DNA of 64,000 nucleotides from Xanthomonas cucurbitae (GTDB lineage: Bacteria; Pseudomonadota; Gammaproteobacteria; Xanthomonadales; Xanthomonadaceae): the NCBI RefSeq assembly GCF_002939885.1, contig NZ_MDED01000022.1, forward strand, positions 1-64,000. Direction: 5' to 3'. Below are positions 49,798-58,585 of the stretch, piece after piece. The notes under the pieces were generated by a model. It was not told where the DNA came from, did no database searches, and worked only from the letters and a program-made list of their open reading frames with translations. A program made the position numbers and the translations under genes. How positions within the stretch are numbered: the first letter of the stretch is position 1; every line of letters begins with the position of its first letter.

Positions 49798-50703
49798 ATG
49801 CTGCTGCGCACCGTTGCTTCTGCCTGCCTGCTCGCCCTGGTCCTGCCCGCTGCCGCCAACGCGGCCTATCGCAGCCCGCAACAGATACTGGACAGTTCAC
49901 CGGCCAGCGCATGGCGCGTGCTCGATCCCGAGCGCACCCTGTACCTGGAGCTGGATAAAGGGCGGGTCGTCATCGAGCTGGCGCCGCAGTTTGCGCCCGA
50001 ACATGTCGCCAATATCCGCACGCTGGCGCATGAGCGCTTCTGGGACGGGCTGAGCATCTACCGCTCGCAGGACAACTTCGTGGTGCAGTTCGGCGACCCG
50101 GATGGCGAGACGCCGGGCAAGGCCAAGTCGCTCGGGTCAGCCAGGACGCATCTGCCGGCCGAATTCGAACGCGCCTCGCAGGGCCTGGCGTTTCAGCGCC
50201 TGCCCGACAGCGATGGCTGGGCGCCGCAAGTAGGCTTCGTCGACGGCTTCCCGGTCGGGCGCGATGCCGCCAGCGGCAAGACCTGGCTGGCGCATTGCTA
50301 CGGCACGCTGGGCGCAGGCCGCAACAACGATGAAGACAGCAGCATTGGCGCCGAACTGTATGTGGTCACCGGGCAGTCGCCGCGCCAGCTGGATCGCAAC
50401 ATCACCGTGGTCGGCCGCGTGGTCAAGGGCATGGAGCTGCTCAGCGTGATTCCGCGCGGGCCAGACCCGATGGGCTTCTATGCTGATGCGGCGCAACGCT
50501 CGCCGATCCGCGCGATCCGCCTGGTCAGCGACGTGCCGGCGCCCGAACGCACGCCGCTGCAGCTGTTGCGCACCGACAGCCCGACCTTCCGCGAGGTGGC
50601 CGAAGCGCGCCGTAATCGCAAGGACGATTTCTACAAGCGCCCGGCCGGGCATATCGACCTGTGCAATGTGCCGCTGCCGGTGCGGGCGCCGCCTGCTGGG
50701 TGA
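49798..50703 (+). CDS. Exported cyclophilin-type peptidyl-prolyl isomerase
   Basis: A 301-residue periplasmic foldase. The signal peptide ends ANA (about 22). The cyclophilin domain begins at [19 protein letters not shown] and contains [10 protein letters not shown] and, after an insertion, the [20 protein letters not shown] region and [13 protein letters not shown]. The usual catalytic Arg/Phe block is modified ([17 protein letters not shown]), so activity may be reduced. The extension from about 245 on has no known role. It is a single gene, followed at once by a heptad repeat. Confidence 0.88.
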   Translation: MLLRTVASACLLALVLPAAANAAYRSPQQILDSSPASAWRVLDPERTLYLELDKGRVVIELAPQFAPEHVANIRTLAHERFWDGLSIYRSQDNFVVQFGDPDGETPGKAKSLGSARTHLPAEFERASQGLAFQRLPDSDGWAPQVGFVDGFPVGRDAASGKTWLAHCYGTLGAGRNNDEDSSIGAELYVVTGQSPRQLDRNITVVGRVVKGMELLSVIPRGPDPMGFYADAAQRSPIRAIRLVSDVPAPERTPLQLLRTDSPTFREVAEARRNRKDDFYKRPAGHIDLCNVPLPVRAPPAG

Positions 50704-50728
50704 ATCGGGAATCGGGAATCGGGAATCG
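50702..50728. repeat. Heptad repeat GGGAATC, copy E
   Basis: AATCGGG repeats beginning within the cyclophilin stop codon, followed by AATCGCAAGAGC, the same extension as at 30048 and 42138. Confidence 0.85.
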
Positions 50729-50748
50729 CAAGAGCGGGCCACGCCTGC

Positions 50749-51637
50749 TCAGCGGGCGCGCTGGCTGAAGGCGACGCTGCCCAGGATCAGCACTGCAGCG
50801 AACAACATGGTCCAGGTCAGCGGTTCGCCCAGCAGCGACCACGCCAGCAGTGCGCCGAACACCGGCACGAGGTAGGTCACGGTGGATGCACGCGCCGGGC
50901 CGATGCGCTGGATCAAACGGTAGTACATCAGGAATGCCAACCCGGTGCAGACCACGCCCAGCGCGGTCGCGCAGGCCCAGGCCACGGCCGGCACCGGCGT
51001 GGTCGGCCACTGCCACCAGGCCAGTGGCGCCAGCAGCAACGCACTGCAGCCCAACGTGGAGGCCGCCGATGCCGCCGGTGGCAGGTCGCCCATCTGGCGC
51101 TTTACCAGGTTGTAGCCGATGCCGTACAGCAGCGAGGCAGTGGCGCCGGCCAGTGCGGCCGGGCCCACGCTCAATCCGGCCGATTTGCCGGTCGCCAGCA
51201 CCAGCACGCCGATGAATCCGACCAGCAAGGCCAGCGCGCGGCGCGTGCCGATCTTTTCGCCAAAAAAGCAGGAACGCGATCAACGCGGTGAACAACACCG
51301 TCATCGCATTGCAGATCGCACCGACGGCGGCGGGCGCGTGCTGCGCGCCCCAGGCGAACAGCAGAAACGGCAATGCGGAATTCAATACGCCGATGGCCGC
51401 GAGCATCGGCCAGCGATGCAGCGGGAAGCGTTCGCGCGCCAGCCACAGGAACGGCCGCAGCACCAGCGCGCCCAGCGCCAGGCGAATCTCCACCAGCACC
51501 ACGGTGCCGAACGTGGGTGCGGCCACGCGCATGAATAGAAACGAGCAGCCCCAGACAATGCCCAGAAAACCCAGCTCCAGCGGCGTGCGCCATTGCCGTG
51601 CTGCAACGGCCGGCTGCATCGACGGCTGCGCGCTCAT
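50749..51637 (-). pseudogene. DMT (EamA) family exporter with one-base frameshift
   Basis: Two frames together make a normal exporter of about 295 residues: the first part (from 51637, LGFLGIVWGCSFLFMRVAAP) and the second (from about 51228, LVGFIGVLVLATGKSAGLSV). They join if one A is removed from the AAAAAA run at 51262-51267, which restores LIAFLLFGEKIGTRRALALL. The ten-helix EamA pattern is otherwise intact, with no other lesion. The gene is thus frameshifted by a single inserted base, or the run is a sequencing error. It is divergent from a LysR regulator, the classic exporter/regulator pair. Confidence 0.85.
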
Positions 51638-51807
51638 CGCCGCGCTCCGGCGGCATGCCGTGCTGTGCTGCAAAGGCAAAGGACAACATCCGGCAGCTGC
51701 ACAGGCATGGCACGATCATCGCGATGGGAGGGTGCAGCATCGGCCGCGCCCGCAGGCGCGACAAGCGCGTAGTATCGCAGCCAGCCACAAATCTGACTCA
51801 TGCCTGG

Positions 51808-52800
51808 ATGAACCTGCGCCCCGCCCTGTTGCCCGCGCTGGGCGTGTTCGCCGCAGCCGCCCGCCACCAGAACTTCGCGCACGCGGCCGAAGAACTGCAC
51901 CTGACCGCCAGTGCGGTCAGCCACCATGTACGCAAGCTCGAAGCGCTACTGGGCGTCACCTTGTTCCAGCGGCTGGCGCGCGGGGTCAAGCTCACTGCCG
52001 AGGGGCGCCAGCTGGCCGATGCCGCCTCCGCCGCATTGTCCGAGATCGCGGCGGTGGCCGGCAACCTGCATCCGCGCGAAGACGCCATTCCGCTGCGCGT
52101 CACCACGCTGCGCTCGCTGTCGTACTGCTGGTTGCTGCCGCGGTTGCCGCGCTTCTGCCGCGCGCATCCGCATATCCGCCTGGACCTGCAATCGGACCCG
52201 GCGTTCTCGCGCTTCGAAGAAGGCGGCCCCGAGCTGGGCATTCGCTATGGACAGGGTGCCTGGCCCGGATTGACCTCGCAGCATCTGATGGACGACGAGC
52301 TGTTCCCCGTGGCATCGCCATCGCTGCCGGAAGTGGCTGCGCTGCGCACCCCGGCGCAGATCGCGCAGTTGCCGCTATTGAGCGACATGTCACCGCAAGG
52401 CTGGCGCGACTGGTTCCGCGCCGCGCAGGTGCGCGGCACCACGCTGCCGCCGATGCACACCTTCAACGACAGCACCGACGCCATGCGCGCGGCCGTCTAC
52501 GGCCTGGGCGCGGTGCTGGCACGCAAGCACATCGCCCAGCCCTACCTGCAGCGCTACGAGCTGGTGCGCCTGCCCGGGCCCACGCTCAAGGCGCGCTACG
52601 CCTATTACATCGTGCACCCCAGCCACCGCGAGCCCAGCCCCGCCGCTGCGGTGTTCATCGACTGGCTCAAGCGCGAAGCCTTGGATGAACGCACGCCGAT
52701 GCCGGCGCTGCCCGCCGAGCTGTTGGCATTGCCGCCGAGCGAAAGTGTGCAGAAGCTGCGGGGGCGTCGGAACTCGCGTCAGGCATCGGCAGCGAATTGA
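51808..52800 (+). CDS. LysR family transcriptional regulator
   Basis: A 330-residue regulator with an N-terminal winged helix-turn-helix (residues 5-65, VFAAAARHQNFAHAAEELHL with TASAVSHHVRKLEALLG) and a C-terminal effector-binding domain. The GcvA-like subgroup is suggested by LRVTTLRSLSYCWLLPRL and the final length. It is divergent from the frameshifted DMT exporter with 170 bp between starts, and is likely to control that gene. The effector is unknown. Confidence 0.93.
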   Translation: MNLRPALLPALGVFAAAARHQNFAHAAEELHLTASAVSHHVRKLEALLGVTLFQRLARGVKLTAEGRQLADAASAALSEIAAVAGNLHPREDAIPLRVTTLRSLSYCWLLPRLPRFCRAHPHIRLDLQSDPAFSRFEEGGPELGIRYGQGAWPGLTSQHLMDDELFPVASPSLPEVAALRTPAQIAQLPLLSDMSPQGWRDWFRAAQVRGTTLPPMHTFNDSTDAMRAAVYGLGAVLARKHIAQPYLQRYELVRLPGPTLKARYAYYIVHPSHREPSPAAAVFIDWLKREALDERTPMPALPAELLALPPSESVQKLRGRRNSRQASAAN

Positions 52801-53107
52801 AGTCGCACTAAAATCCTGGCAGTGCGTGAAAAATCTCGATGTGCCATCTCTCTGCGGGACATTGTTCTCCTCCATGGAGGAGAAGGTGCATCGAAGGGGC
52901 GGATGAGGGGGAGAGCGAAGTCTGGTGGAGTCTGGGTACAGGTGTGGCTTCGCCCCGCCCCCTCACCCCCTGCTCCGTGCCCCGGCCCGCGCTTGCGGCG
53001 CGGGCGCTCCACGGCACGCGCGCCAGTGGCGCGCAAGCGGTGCCTTCCCGCCCCGTAAGGAGGGGGGGGGCTTGCAAACGTCACCTGGCAGGCCGATAAG
53101 AAATCGC
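52801..53107. other. Spacer with palindromic repeat and homopolymer tract
   Basis: No gene. It holds a 20-bp palindrome (52865-52884) with flank GGTGCATCGAAGGGGCGGAT, a GC-rich inverted sequence GCCCGCGC / GCGCGGGC (52985-53008) and a run of nine G at 53062-53070. Confidence 0.6.
52865..52884. repeat. TTCTCC...GGAGAA palindromic repeat, copy 1
   Basis: Perfect 20-bp palindrome TTCTCCTCCATGGAGGAGAA followed by GGTGCATCGAAGGGGCGGAT. It has the same ends and right flank as the copies at 58537 and 58586. Confidence 0.85.
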
Positions 53108-53136
53108 TTGACAAGCATTCCATCAAGATCATTAAT
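53108..53136 (+). promoter_or_regulatory. Sigma-70-type promoter of the arsR-DUF2867 unit
   Basis: A perfect -35 TTGACA (53108-53113), 17-base spacing and ATTAAT as -10 (53131-53136). This is the clearest promoter in the window, 31 bases upstream of the ArsR start codon. Confidence 0.75.
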
Positions 53137-53145
53137 TAGCTAATT
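53134..53145. promoter_or_regulatory. Likely ArsR operator
   Basis: AATTAGCTAATT is a perfect 12-bp palindrome overlapping the -10 box, in a stretch of extended AT-rich symmetry (TTAATTAGCTAATTCGTTAA). Its position would let the adjacent ArsR protein repress its own promoter. Confidence 0.7.
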
Positions 53146-53167
53146 CGTTAATTATCTAAACCAAATC

Positions 53168-53482
53168 ATGTCTGCTGACCGCATTTTCGAAGCCCTGGCC
53201 TCGCGCCCGCGCCGGGAAATCCTGGCCTACCTGTCCGCGCAGGAACTGACTGCCGGGCAGATCGGCGAACGCTTTGCGATGAGCGCGCCAGCCATCTCGC
53301 GTCACCTGTCGGTGCTGTCGGCGGCCGGCCTGGTCAGCAGCGAGCGGCGCGGGCAGTTCGTGGTGTATCGGCTGACACCGGACAATATGGTCAACACGCT
53401 CAGCGGATTCGCTTTCGAAATCTGCCCGGTCGCCGGTCCGTTGCAACGCGAATCGCGCAAATTGGCCAAAAAATCTCGCTGA
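53168..53482 (+). CDS. ArsR/SmtB family repressor (SdpR-like)
   Basis: A 104-residue winged-helix regulator covering the whole ArsR fold: RIFEALASRPRREILAYLSA, the recognition part GQIGERFAMSAPAISRHLSV and wing GLVSSERRGQFVVYRL. The metal-binding ELCVCDL motif of ArsR/SmtB is absent, matching the metal-independent SdpR-type autorepressors. An operator-like palindrome overlaps its promoter. The next gene starts 29 bp after its stop. Confidence 0.92.
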   Translation: MSADRIFEALASRPRREILAYLSAQELTAGQIGERFAMSAPAISRHLSVLSAAGLVSSERRGQFVVYRLTPDNMVNTLSGFAFEICPVAGPLQRESRKLAKKSR

Positions 53483-53511
53483 TTGCCGTCTTCCCACCGC
53501 AAGGAGTTGCC

Positions 53512-54930
53512 ATGGACCACCCACGGATTGTTTCCGACCGCAGTTTTCCGCGCGTGACGCTGCCCTCGCACAGCGGCGGCCGGCCGGTGGAAGTGATACT
53601 GATCGCCCAGCTCGATCCCGGCGCAGGCGACAGCCTGATCGCGCAGACAGTGGAGCGGCAGCGGCAGCACCCGGCCCATCACGACGCGCTGGACGAACCC
53701 TCCGCGCAGTTGTCGGCACCGGACCTTAGTCATGGGGACCCCACCTCGCTGTTCTCGTTTTCGGTGGGCCCGCAGGGACACCCGTTCCATTGCCACGCCG
53801 GCCATCGCGTGTTCACTGCCATCACCGGCAGCGGCGGTGCACAGTTGCGCTTTTCCACCGCTTCCCTGCAACAGCTCGACGCCGACCCCAACGCGTTCGT
53901 GCGCGCGCTGCGTTATGTGAACCTGCCCGGCGACAGCCTGTTCACCGTGCGCTTCGGCGGCGGCACCTGGCATCAGTTCGCACCGGCGCAGAGCAATGCT
54001 GCGCATTCGGCGTTCTTTGCGTTGTCCTGCCACCCGGACGAAGCCGGCGGCGTGCTGAGCGACGCGCAGCAGACACTGGTCCACCAGGGCCAGGCCACCA
54101 TCGCCAGCCTGACCGAATTGCTGCCCGCTGCGGTCACTGCCCTGTTGCAGGCCGCGCCGCCGGCCGCCGCCGATGTCCCCACCGTGTCGCTGTCGCTGCA
54201 CGCCAGCCCTGAGAGCTGGCAGCAACGCGCCTGCAGCCGCGCGCGGCGCTGGAGCGGCCGGCTGCGCCAGGCGCTGACGCGCGCGCGCCGGCCGGGATTC
54301 GTCGCCACCCATCTGCCCCTGCCGCAGGTCAGCCCGCTACCGGCACTGCCGCCGGAGGCGTTGTTGCATGGGCAGCTCGGTAGCGCCGTGCATTTCCAGG
54401 ATGGCCATCAACTGGAGCTGGATGCGCGCCAGCTGCACAGCGACACCCTGCAAGGCGTGCTCTGTGATCTGCTGCAAGCGTTCGTGGACCAGCCACCCAG
54501 GGGTGTCAGCGGGTTGATGCAGCTGCGCAATCTGCTGGTTGCGCCATTGGGGTGGCGCACCTCGCGTCGGGGTTGTCCCGTGTCGCCGTTGCTGGATCCG
54601 TCCGCAACACACCTGTTCGCCGGGCGCTTCCCGGTGCTGGCACAACGCAGCGATGCCGATGGACAGCAGATTCAGGTCGTCCTCGGCGCCGACGACAAGC
54701 ATCTGCGTTTTCGTTCCTTGATCGCATTGCGCCGCATCGGCGACCAGCGCATCGCGCTGACCATGGCCACGCAAGTCAGCTGCCGCAATTGGCTGGGACG
54801 TGTGTACATAGCCTCCATCCTCCATGTGCACCACCACTACATCGTGCCGGCCATGCTGCGTGCCGCAGCGCAGCGCCTGCTACATGCCGAACACGCGGAA
54901 AGCGCTGCCTGGCTGGCGCATTCGCCGTGA
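53512..54930 (+). CDS. Cupin-like/DUF2867 fusion protein
   Basis: A 472-residue soluble protein with two parts. The N-terminal part (about 25-180) is cupin-like: HPFHCHAGHR (His90, 93, 95, 98) then GDSLFTVRFGGGTWHQF (His154), a possible metal site. The C-terminal part (about 284-465) is DUF2867, with LMQLRNLLVAPLGWRTS, VVLGADDKHLRFRSLIAL and TQVSCRNWLGRVYIASIL. A basic linker joins them. DUF2867 is often found next to or fused to SDR-type enzymes, but its own job is unknown. AAGGAG lies 7 bp before the ATG. Joined to the ArsR gene in one unit, it is probably the repressed effector. Confidence 0.8.
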   Translation: MDHPRIVSDRSFPRVTLPSHSGGRPVEVILIAQLDPGAGDSLIAQTVERQRQHPAHHDALDEPSAQLSAPDLSHGDPTSLFSFSVGPQGHPFHCHAGHRVFTAITGSGGAQLRFSTASLQQLDADPNAFVRALRYVNLPGDSLFTVRFGGGTWHQFAPAQSNAAHSAFFALSCHPDEAGGVLSDAQQTLVHQGQATIASLTELLPAAVTALLQAAPPAAADVPTVSLSLHASPESWQQRACSRARRWSGRLRQALTRARRPGFVATHLPLPQVSPLPALPPEALLHGQLGSAVHFQDGHQLELDARQLHSDTLQGVLCDLLQAFVDQPPRGVSGLMQLRNLLVAPLGWRTSRRGCPVSPLLDPSATHLFAGRFPVLAQRSDADGQQIQVVLGADDKHLRFRSLIALRRIGDQRIALTMATQVSCRNWLGRVYIASILHVHHHYIVPAMLRAAAQRLLHAEHAESAAWLAHSP

Positions 54931-55008
54931 ACGGATGCGCCGGCACCATCACCTCGTTTTGTCCTGGCGCTGCCTAGGCTTGGGGTCCCCAATCCCCAGG
55001 ACACGCCC

Positions 55009-55302
55009 ATGCCCACTGTTCGCCTGCGTATCACCGGCACCGACGACGACGCGCGCGCCATCGCCAACCTGCTGCAAAGCATCGAAGGCATCGAGCACGT
55101 GGAAGAAGTCGACGACCTGATGCCACACCTGGACGACGACGATTCCAGCTCGGCGGGCCTTTCGGACGACGAAGGTCCGGGCAGCCACGAATTCGAAGTG
55201 GAAGCTGGCAACGAAGCCACCGCACAGAAGGTGCGCAACGCGGTGCAGGAACTGGCGTTGCAGCTGGACGTGTTTGTCGAATACGAATACGACGAAGGCT
55301 GA
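55009..55302 (+). CDS. Small acidic conserved protein of unknown function
   Basis: A 97-residue protein, strongly acidic. An alpha/beta start (VRLRITGTDDDARAIANLL then HVEEVDDLMPHLDDDD) is followed by a Ser/Asp loop and a second half FEVEAGNEATAQKVRNAVQE with LQLDVFVEYEYDEG. The two halves look like the beta-alpha-beta-beta-alpha-beta fold of ACT or ferredoxin-like domains. I do not recognise a named family. It stands alone, 78 bp after the DUF2867 fusion. Confidence 0.72.
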   Translation: MPTVRLRITGTDDDARAIANLLQSIEGIEHVEEVDDLMPHLDDDDSSSAGLSDDEGPGSHEFEVEAGNEATAQKVRNAVQELALQLDVFVEYEYDEG

Positions 55303-55499
55303 GCATCGGTTCAGGGCTGAGCGCCGCCTGCGTGCGTAGCAATGCTGCGCCGGCCCGCCACCCGACCCGGTTTGCTGTGCGCCGCCTGCAAGGAGCAGAC
55401 GGCGCATTCCCTTGCAGAACACGGTTTCTTCGCCGCAGGACCGCGCGGTACGGCATGCGCGCGCCACCTCGGCGACGCGGCACAGCGCCACACCTTGGT

Positions 55500-56297
55500 T
55501 CAGGGCATCCTGCGACGCCGTTGGCGCCAGCGCCAGACCAGCAGCACCAGCCAGCCGATCACGGCGGCAACCGCGCCCACCGGCAGCAGCGCCGCCACCG
55601 CACGGATCACGAAGGCCATGCTGACCGCAAAGACCTGACCGAATTCGGCAGCCGCCTCCGCAATTTCGCCCCTGCCCTGCTCGCTCCAGGTGCCGCTGAA
55701 ATGCAGCGTCAGCAACTGGGTGCGTACACGACGCTGTTGCTGCGCAGCGTCCTGCTGGGTCTGCTGTGACTCGGCCTCGATCTCGGCCAGGCGCTTGGAC
55801 ACCGCCAGCAGGTCACCTACCGCCAGATCACGGCGTTGCTGCAACTCCTGCAGTCGCGCGTGTTCTTTCTGCAATCGTGCCTGCGCCAGGCCAGTATCGG
55901 CCATCTGCTGGGCCAGGTCCTGCGCACGCGTGCTGCGCGCCGCCACATCGCCATGCTCGCCGGCCAGTTGCACCATTGGCTCGACACCCTCGGGCACCAG
56001 CCGCACGCTGACACTGCCGCTGGCGTCGCGCCCGCCGCTCTGCTCCACCGTCAACACGGCGCAGTTGCCGTACTGCGCGCCCTGGCAGGCGCTACGCACC
56101 GCAGCGACGCGCTCGCCGATCTGATCGGCAGGCAATTCGATGCGGACATCGTGTTCGTAGGCCAGTGACGCGCCGGATGTGACCGGCGCAGACGCCGGCG
56201 CCGCCGCAGCGCCGGCGTCTGCGGCCATCTCCTCCTGCGGCCGTGCGCACCCGCCCAACGCCCACCCGATCAGCAACACCATCGGGTAACGCGGCAT
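55500..56297 (-). CDS. DUF4349 lipoprotein
   Basis: A 265-residue envelope protein. The signal peptide ends in lipobox LGGC (about Cys17). A DUF4349 domain follows (YEHDVRIELPADQIGERVAAV, later SVSVRLVPEGVEPMV), then a coiled coil (about 130-190, LQKEHARLQELQQRRDLAVG and LAEIEAESQQTQQDAAQQQ) and one C-terminal membrane helix (about 232-255) ending in Arg-rich residues. This is the usual DUF4349 layout; its function is unknown. The GFA remnant lies 8 bp upstream on the same strand. Confidence 0.85.
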   Translation of the reverse strand: MPRYPMVLLIGWALGGCARPQEEMAADAGAAAAPASAPVTSGASLAYEHDVRIELPADQIGERVAAVRSACQGAQYGNCAVLTVEQSGGRDASGSVSVRLVPEGVEPMVQLAGEHGDVAARSTRAQDLAQQMADTGLAQARLQKEHARLQELQQRRDLAVGDLLAVSKRLAEIEAESQQTQQDAAQQQRRVRTQLLTLHFSGTWSEQGRGEIAEAAAEFGQVFAVSMAFVIRAVAALLPVGAVAAVIGWLVLLVWRWRQRRRRMP

Positions 56298-56305
56298 GGC
56301 GGGCC

Positions 56306-56488
56306 TCACAGGCTGGCCCCATCGATCCGCTGCACGCTGCGCGTGGTCAGATCCAGACCGGTAATGCAACGCACATTGACGGCGATAGTGGCTTGCCCGG
56401 TCTTGGGATTGGCGCCCTCGGTGATCGGCGCATCGGTCTCGAGCTCGAAAGCGATGCGTCCGCAGTGACAGCTGCCGGCGTGCTGCAT
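56306..56488 (-). pseudogene. GFA-family zinc protein with internal deletion
   Basis: A 60-residue frame. The first half (GSCHCGRIAFELETDAP, Cys7 and Cys9) matches the start of GFA (glutathione-dependent formaldehyde-activating enzyme-like) proteins and the second half (ANPKTGQATIAVNVRCITGL, then VQRIDGASL) matches their C-terminus. The middle 60-70 residues that normally carry the second zinc site (CNCSxC and CPxCG) are missing, with the frame preserved. So it is either a decayed remnant or a very small single-site derivative. Confidence 0.75.
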
Positions 56489-56720
56489 GGGTTTGCTCCT
56501 TGGAAAACAGTGCGTTGTGGATGTGCCTCAAGGAAATGGAACGCTACCGGCGCACCGCCGGCCCTGCGCCTGGGCGAATGCAGCGGTGCCTTGCCGATCA
56601 TGGCAGGTGACGGTTGCGTCCGCCCGTCCGGTCCCGCCTGGTGGCCACTCTAAACCAATGGTGGATGCGAACGGGCGCACAGATGCCTATGCTGTGGGTT
56701 TGCTCCCATCAGGATCCACG

Positions 56721-58529
56721 ATGCGTCAACGCCTGCTTGTCCTTGCCCTGTTGGCCGGCCTGGCTGGCTGCCAGCAGCAGCCCGAATCCCCGCGCGCCGA
56801 TGCCACTCCCGCTGCCGGCGCGCAGGATGCGCAGACCCCGGATGCGCGGTTTGCCGCGCTGTCCAAGCGTGCGCTCGACACCTGGATGCAGCTGTCGCCG
56901 GTCACTGCCACGCAGACTGGCGACCACCGCTTCGATGCGCAGATCGACGACCTCAGCGACGGCGGCCGCCAGCGCAGCCTGGAAGCCAACAAGACCTTGC
57001 TAACCGAACTGGACGCGGTCGATGTCGCCAAGCTCTCGCGCGAGAACCAGGTGGACGCCGCCATCCTGCGCAATCAGCTGCAATCGGAGATCTGGAATAC
57101 CGAGGTGCTGCAGAGCTGGGCCTGGGATCCGCAGGTCTATAACAGCCTGGCCGGCAGCGCCCTGTATGGCCTGATGGCGCGCGAATTCGCACCGCTGCCC
57201 GAGCGCCTGAGCGCCGCTACCCAACGCATGGAAAAGATTCCCAGCATCCTTGCGCAGGCGCGTGCCAACCTGGACCCGGCACGCGTACCGAAGATCCATG
57301 CGGAAACGGTGGCCAAGCAGAACAAGGGCATCCTCAGCATCGTCGATACCTTCATCGCGCCTAATATCAGCCAGCTGGGCCCGATCGAAGCGGCGCGTGC
57401 CCAAGCGGCCATCGACAACCTGAAGAAAGCTGTCGCCGAACAGCAAACCTGGCTGGACACCGTGCTGGTGCCCAACGCCAAGGGCGACTTCCGGGTCGGA
57501 GCAGACAAGTACGACCAGAAGCTGAAGTTCGCGCTGCTGTCGTCACTCTCGCGTGCCGACATCAAGCAACGTGCCGAGTCCGAGCTCAAGCGCGTGCGCG
57601 GCGAAATGTACGGCATTGCGCGCACCGTGCTCAAGGACAAGCCCGGCGCTCCCACGCTGCCCGAATCGCCCAACGACGAGCAGCAGCAGGCCGCGATCGA
57701 AGCCGCGCTGGAATTGGCCTATGCCGACAAGCCCGCACGCGACAAGGTGGTGGACGAAGCCAAGACCGCGTTGGCGCAGTCCACCGAATTCGTGCGCCAG
57801 AAGGACTTGATGACGCTGCCCGATTCGCCCGTGGACATCATCCTGATGCCGGAATTCCAGCGTGGCGTGGCAGTGGCCTATTGCGATTCTCCCGGCCCGC
57901 TCGACAAGAACCTGAAGACCTTCTACGCGGTGTCGCCGATTCCCGACGACTGGAACGACCAGCAGGTCGACTCGTTCCTGCGCGAATACAACACCCGCAT
58001 GATCCACCTGCTGAGCATCCATGAAGGCACGCCGGGCCATTACCTGGAAGGCTGGCATTCGGCCAAGTTCCCGTCCACGCTGCGCGCGGTGCTGCGCTCG
58101 GGCATGTTCGCCGAGGGCTGGGCGGTGTACACCGAGCGCATGATGCAGGAACAGGGCTATCTGGATAACGACCCGCTGTTCCACCTGGTGCAGCTGAAGT
58201 TCTACCTGCGCACCATTGCCAATGCCATCCTCGACCAGGGCGTGCATGTGGATGGCTGGGATCGCGACAAGGCGATGCACCTGATGACCCACGACACCTT
58301 CCAGCAGGAAAGCGAGGCCTCCGGCAAATGGGTGCGCGCGCAGCTGTCGTCGGCGCAGTTGCCGACCTACTTCGTTGGCGTGCAGGAACATCTGGATACG
58401 CGCAAGGCGGCGCAGGAGAAGCTGGGCAAGGACTTCAACCTGAAGGCCTACCACGACAAGATGCTGTCCTACGGTGCCCCGCCAGTGCGCTTTGCGCGCG
58501 AATTGATGCTGGATCAGCCGATCGAGTGA
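56721..58529 (+). CDS. DUF885 family zinc peptidase-like lipoprotein
   Basis: A 602-residue envelope protein. Lipobox LAGC (about Cys17) marks it as a lipoprotein. The DUF885 domain fills nearly the rest, with the metal-binding HEGTPGH (residues 434-440) and EGWAVYTERMMQEQGYL, matching the M2/M32-like carboxypeptidase-type fold seen in DUF885. It probably degrades peptides in the periplasm. Start ATG 56721 follows AGGATCC and gives the signal peptide. It is a single gene. Confidence 0.9.
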   Translation: MRQRLLVLALLAGLAGCQQQPESPRADATPAAGAQDAQTPDARFAALSKRALDTWMQLSPVTATQTGDHRFDAQIDDLSDGGRQRSLEANKTLLTELDAVDVAKLSRENQVDAAILRNQLQSEIWNTEVLQSWAWDPQVYNSLAGSALYGLMAREFAPLPERLSAATQRMEKIPSILAQARANLDPARVPKIHAETVAKQNKGILSIVDTFIAPNISQLGPIEAARAQAAIDNLKKAVAEQQTWLDTVLVPNAKGDFRVGADKYDQKLKFALLSSLSRADIKQRAESELKRVRGEMYGIARTVLKDKPGAPTLPESPNDEQQQAAIEAALELAYADKPARDKVVDEAKTALAQSTEFVRQKDLMTLPDSPVDIILMPEFQRGVAVAYCDSPGPLDKNLKTFYAVSPIPDDWNDQQVDSFLREYNTRMIHLLSIHEGTPGHYLEGWHSAKFPSTLRAVLRSGMFAEGWAVYTERMMQEQGYLDNDPLFHLVQLKFYLRTIANAILDQGVHVDGWDRDKAMHLMTHDTFQQESEASGKWVRAQLSSAQLPTYFVGVQEHLDTRKAAQEKLGKDFNLKAYHDKMLSYGAPPVRFARELMLDQPIE

Positions 58530-58536
58530 TCGGTCC

Positions 58537-58556
58537 TTCTCCCGCGCGCGGGAGAA
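58537..58556. repeat. TTCTCCC...GGGAGAA palindromic repeat, copy 2
   Basis: Perfect 20-bp palindrome TTCTCCCGCGCGCGGGAGAA, 8 bp after the DUF885 stop. It could form a strong hairpin and act as a terminator. Confidence 0.85.
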
Positions 58557-58585
58557 CGGCTACTGCGGCTTTTGCTACATGTCCC

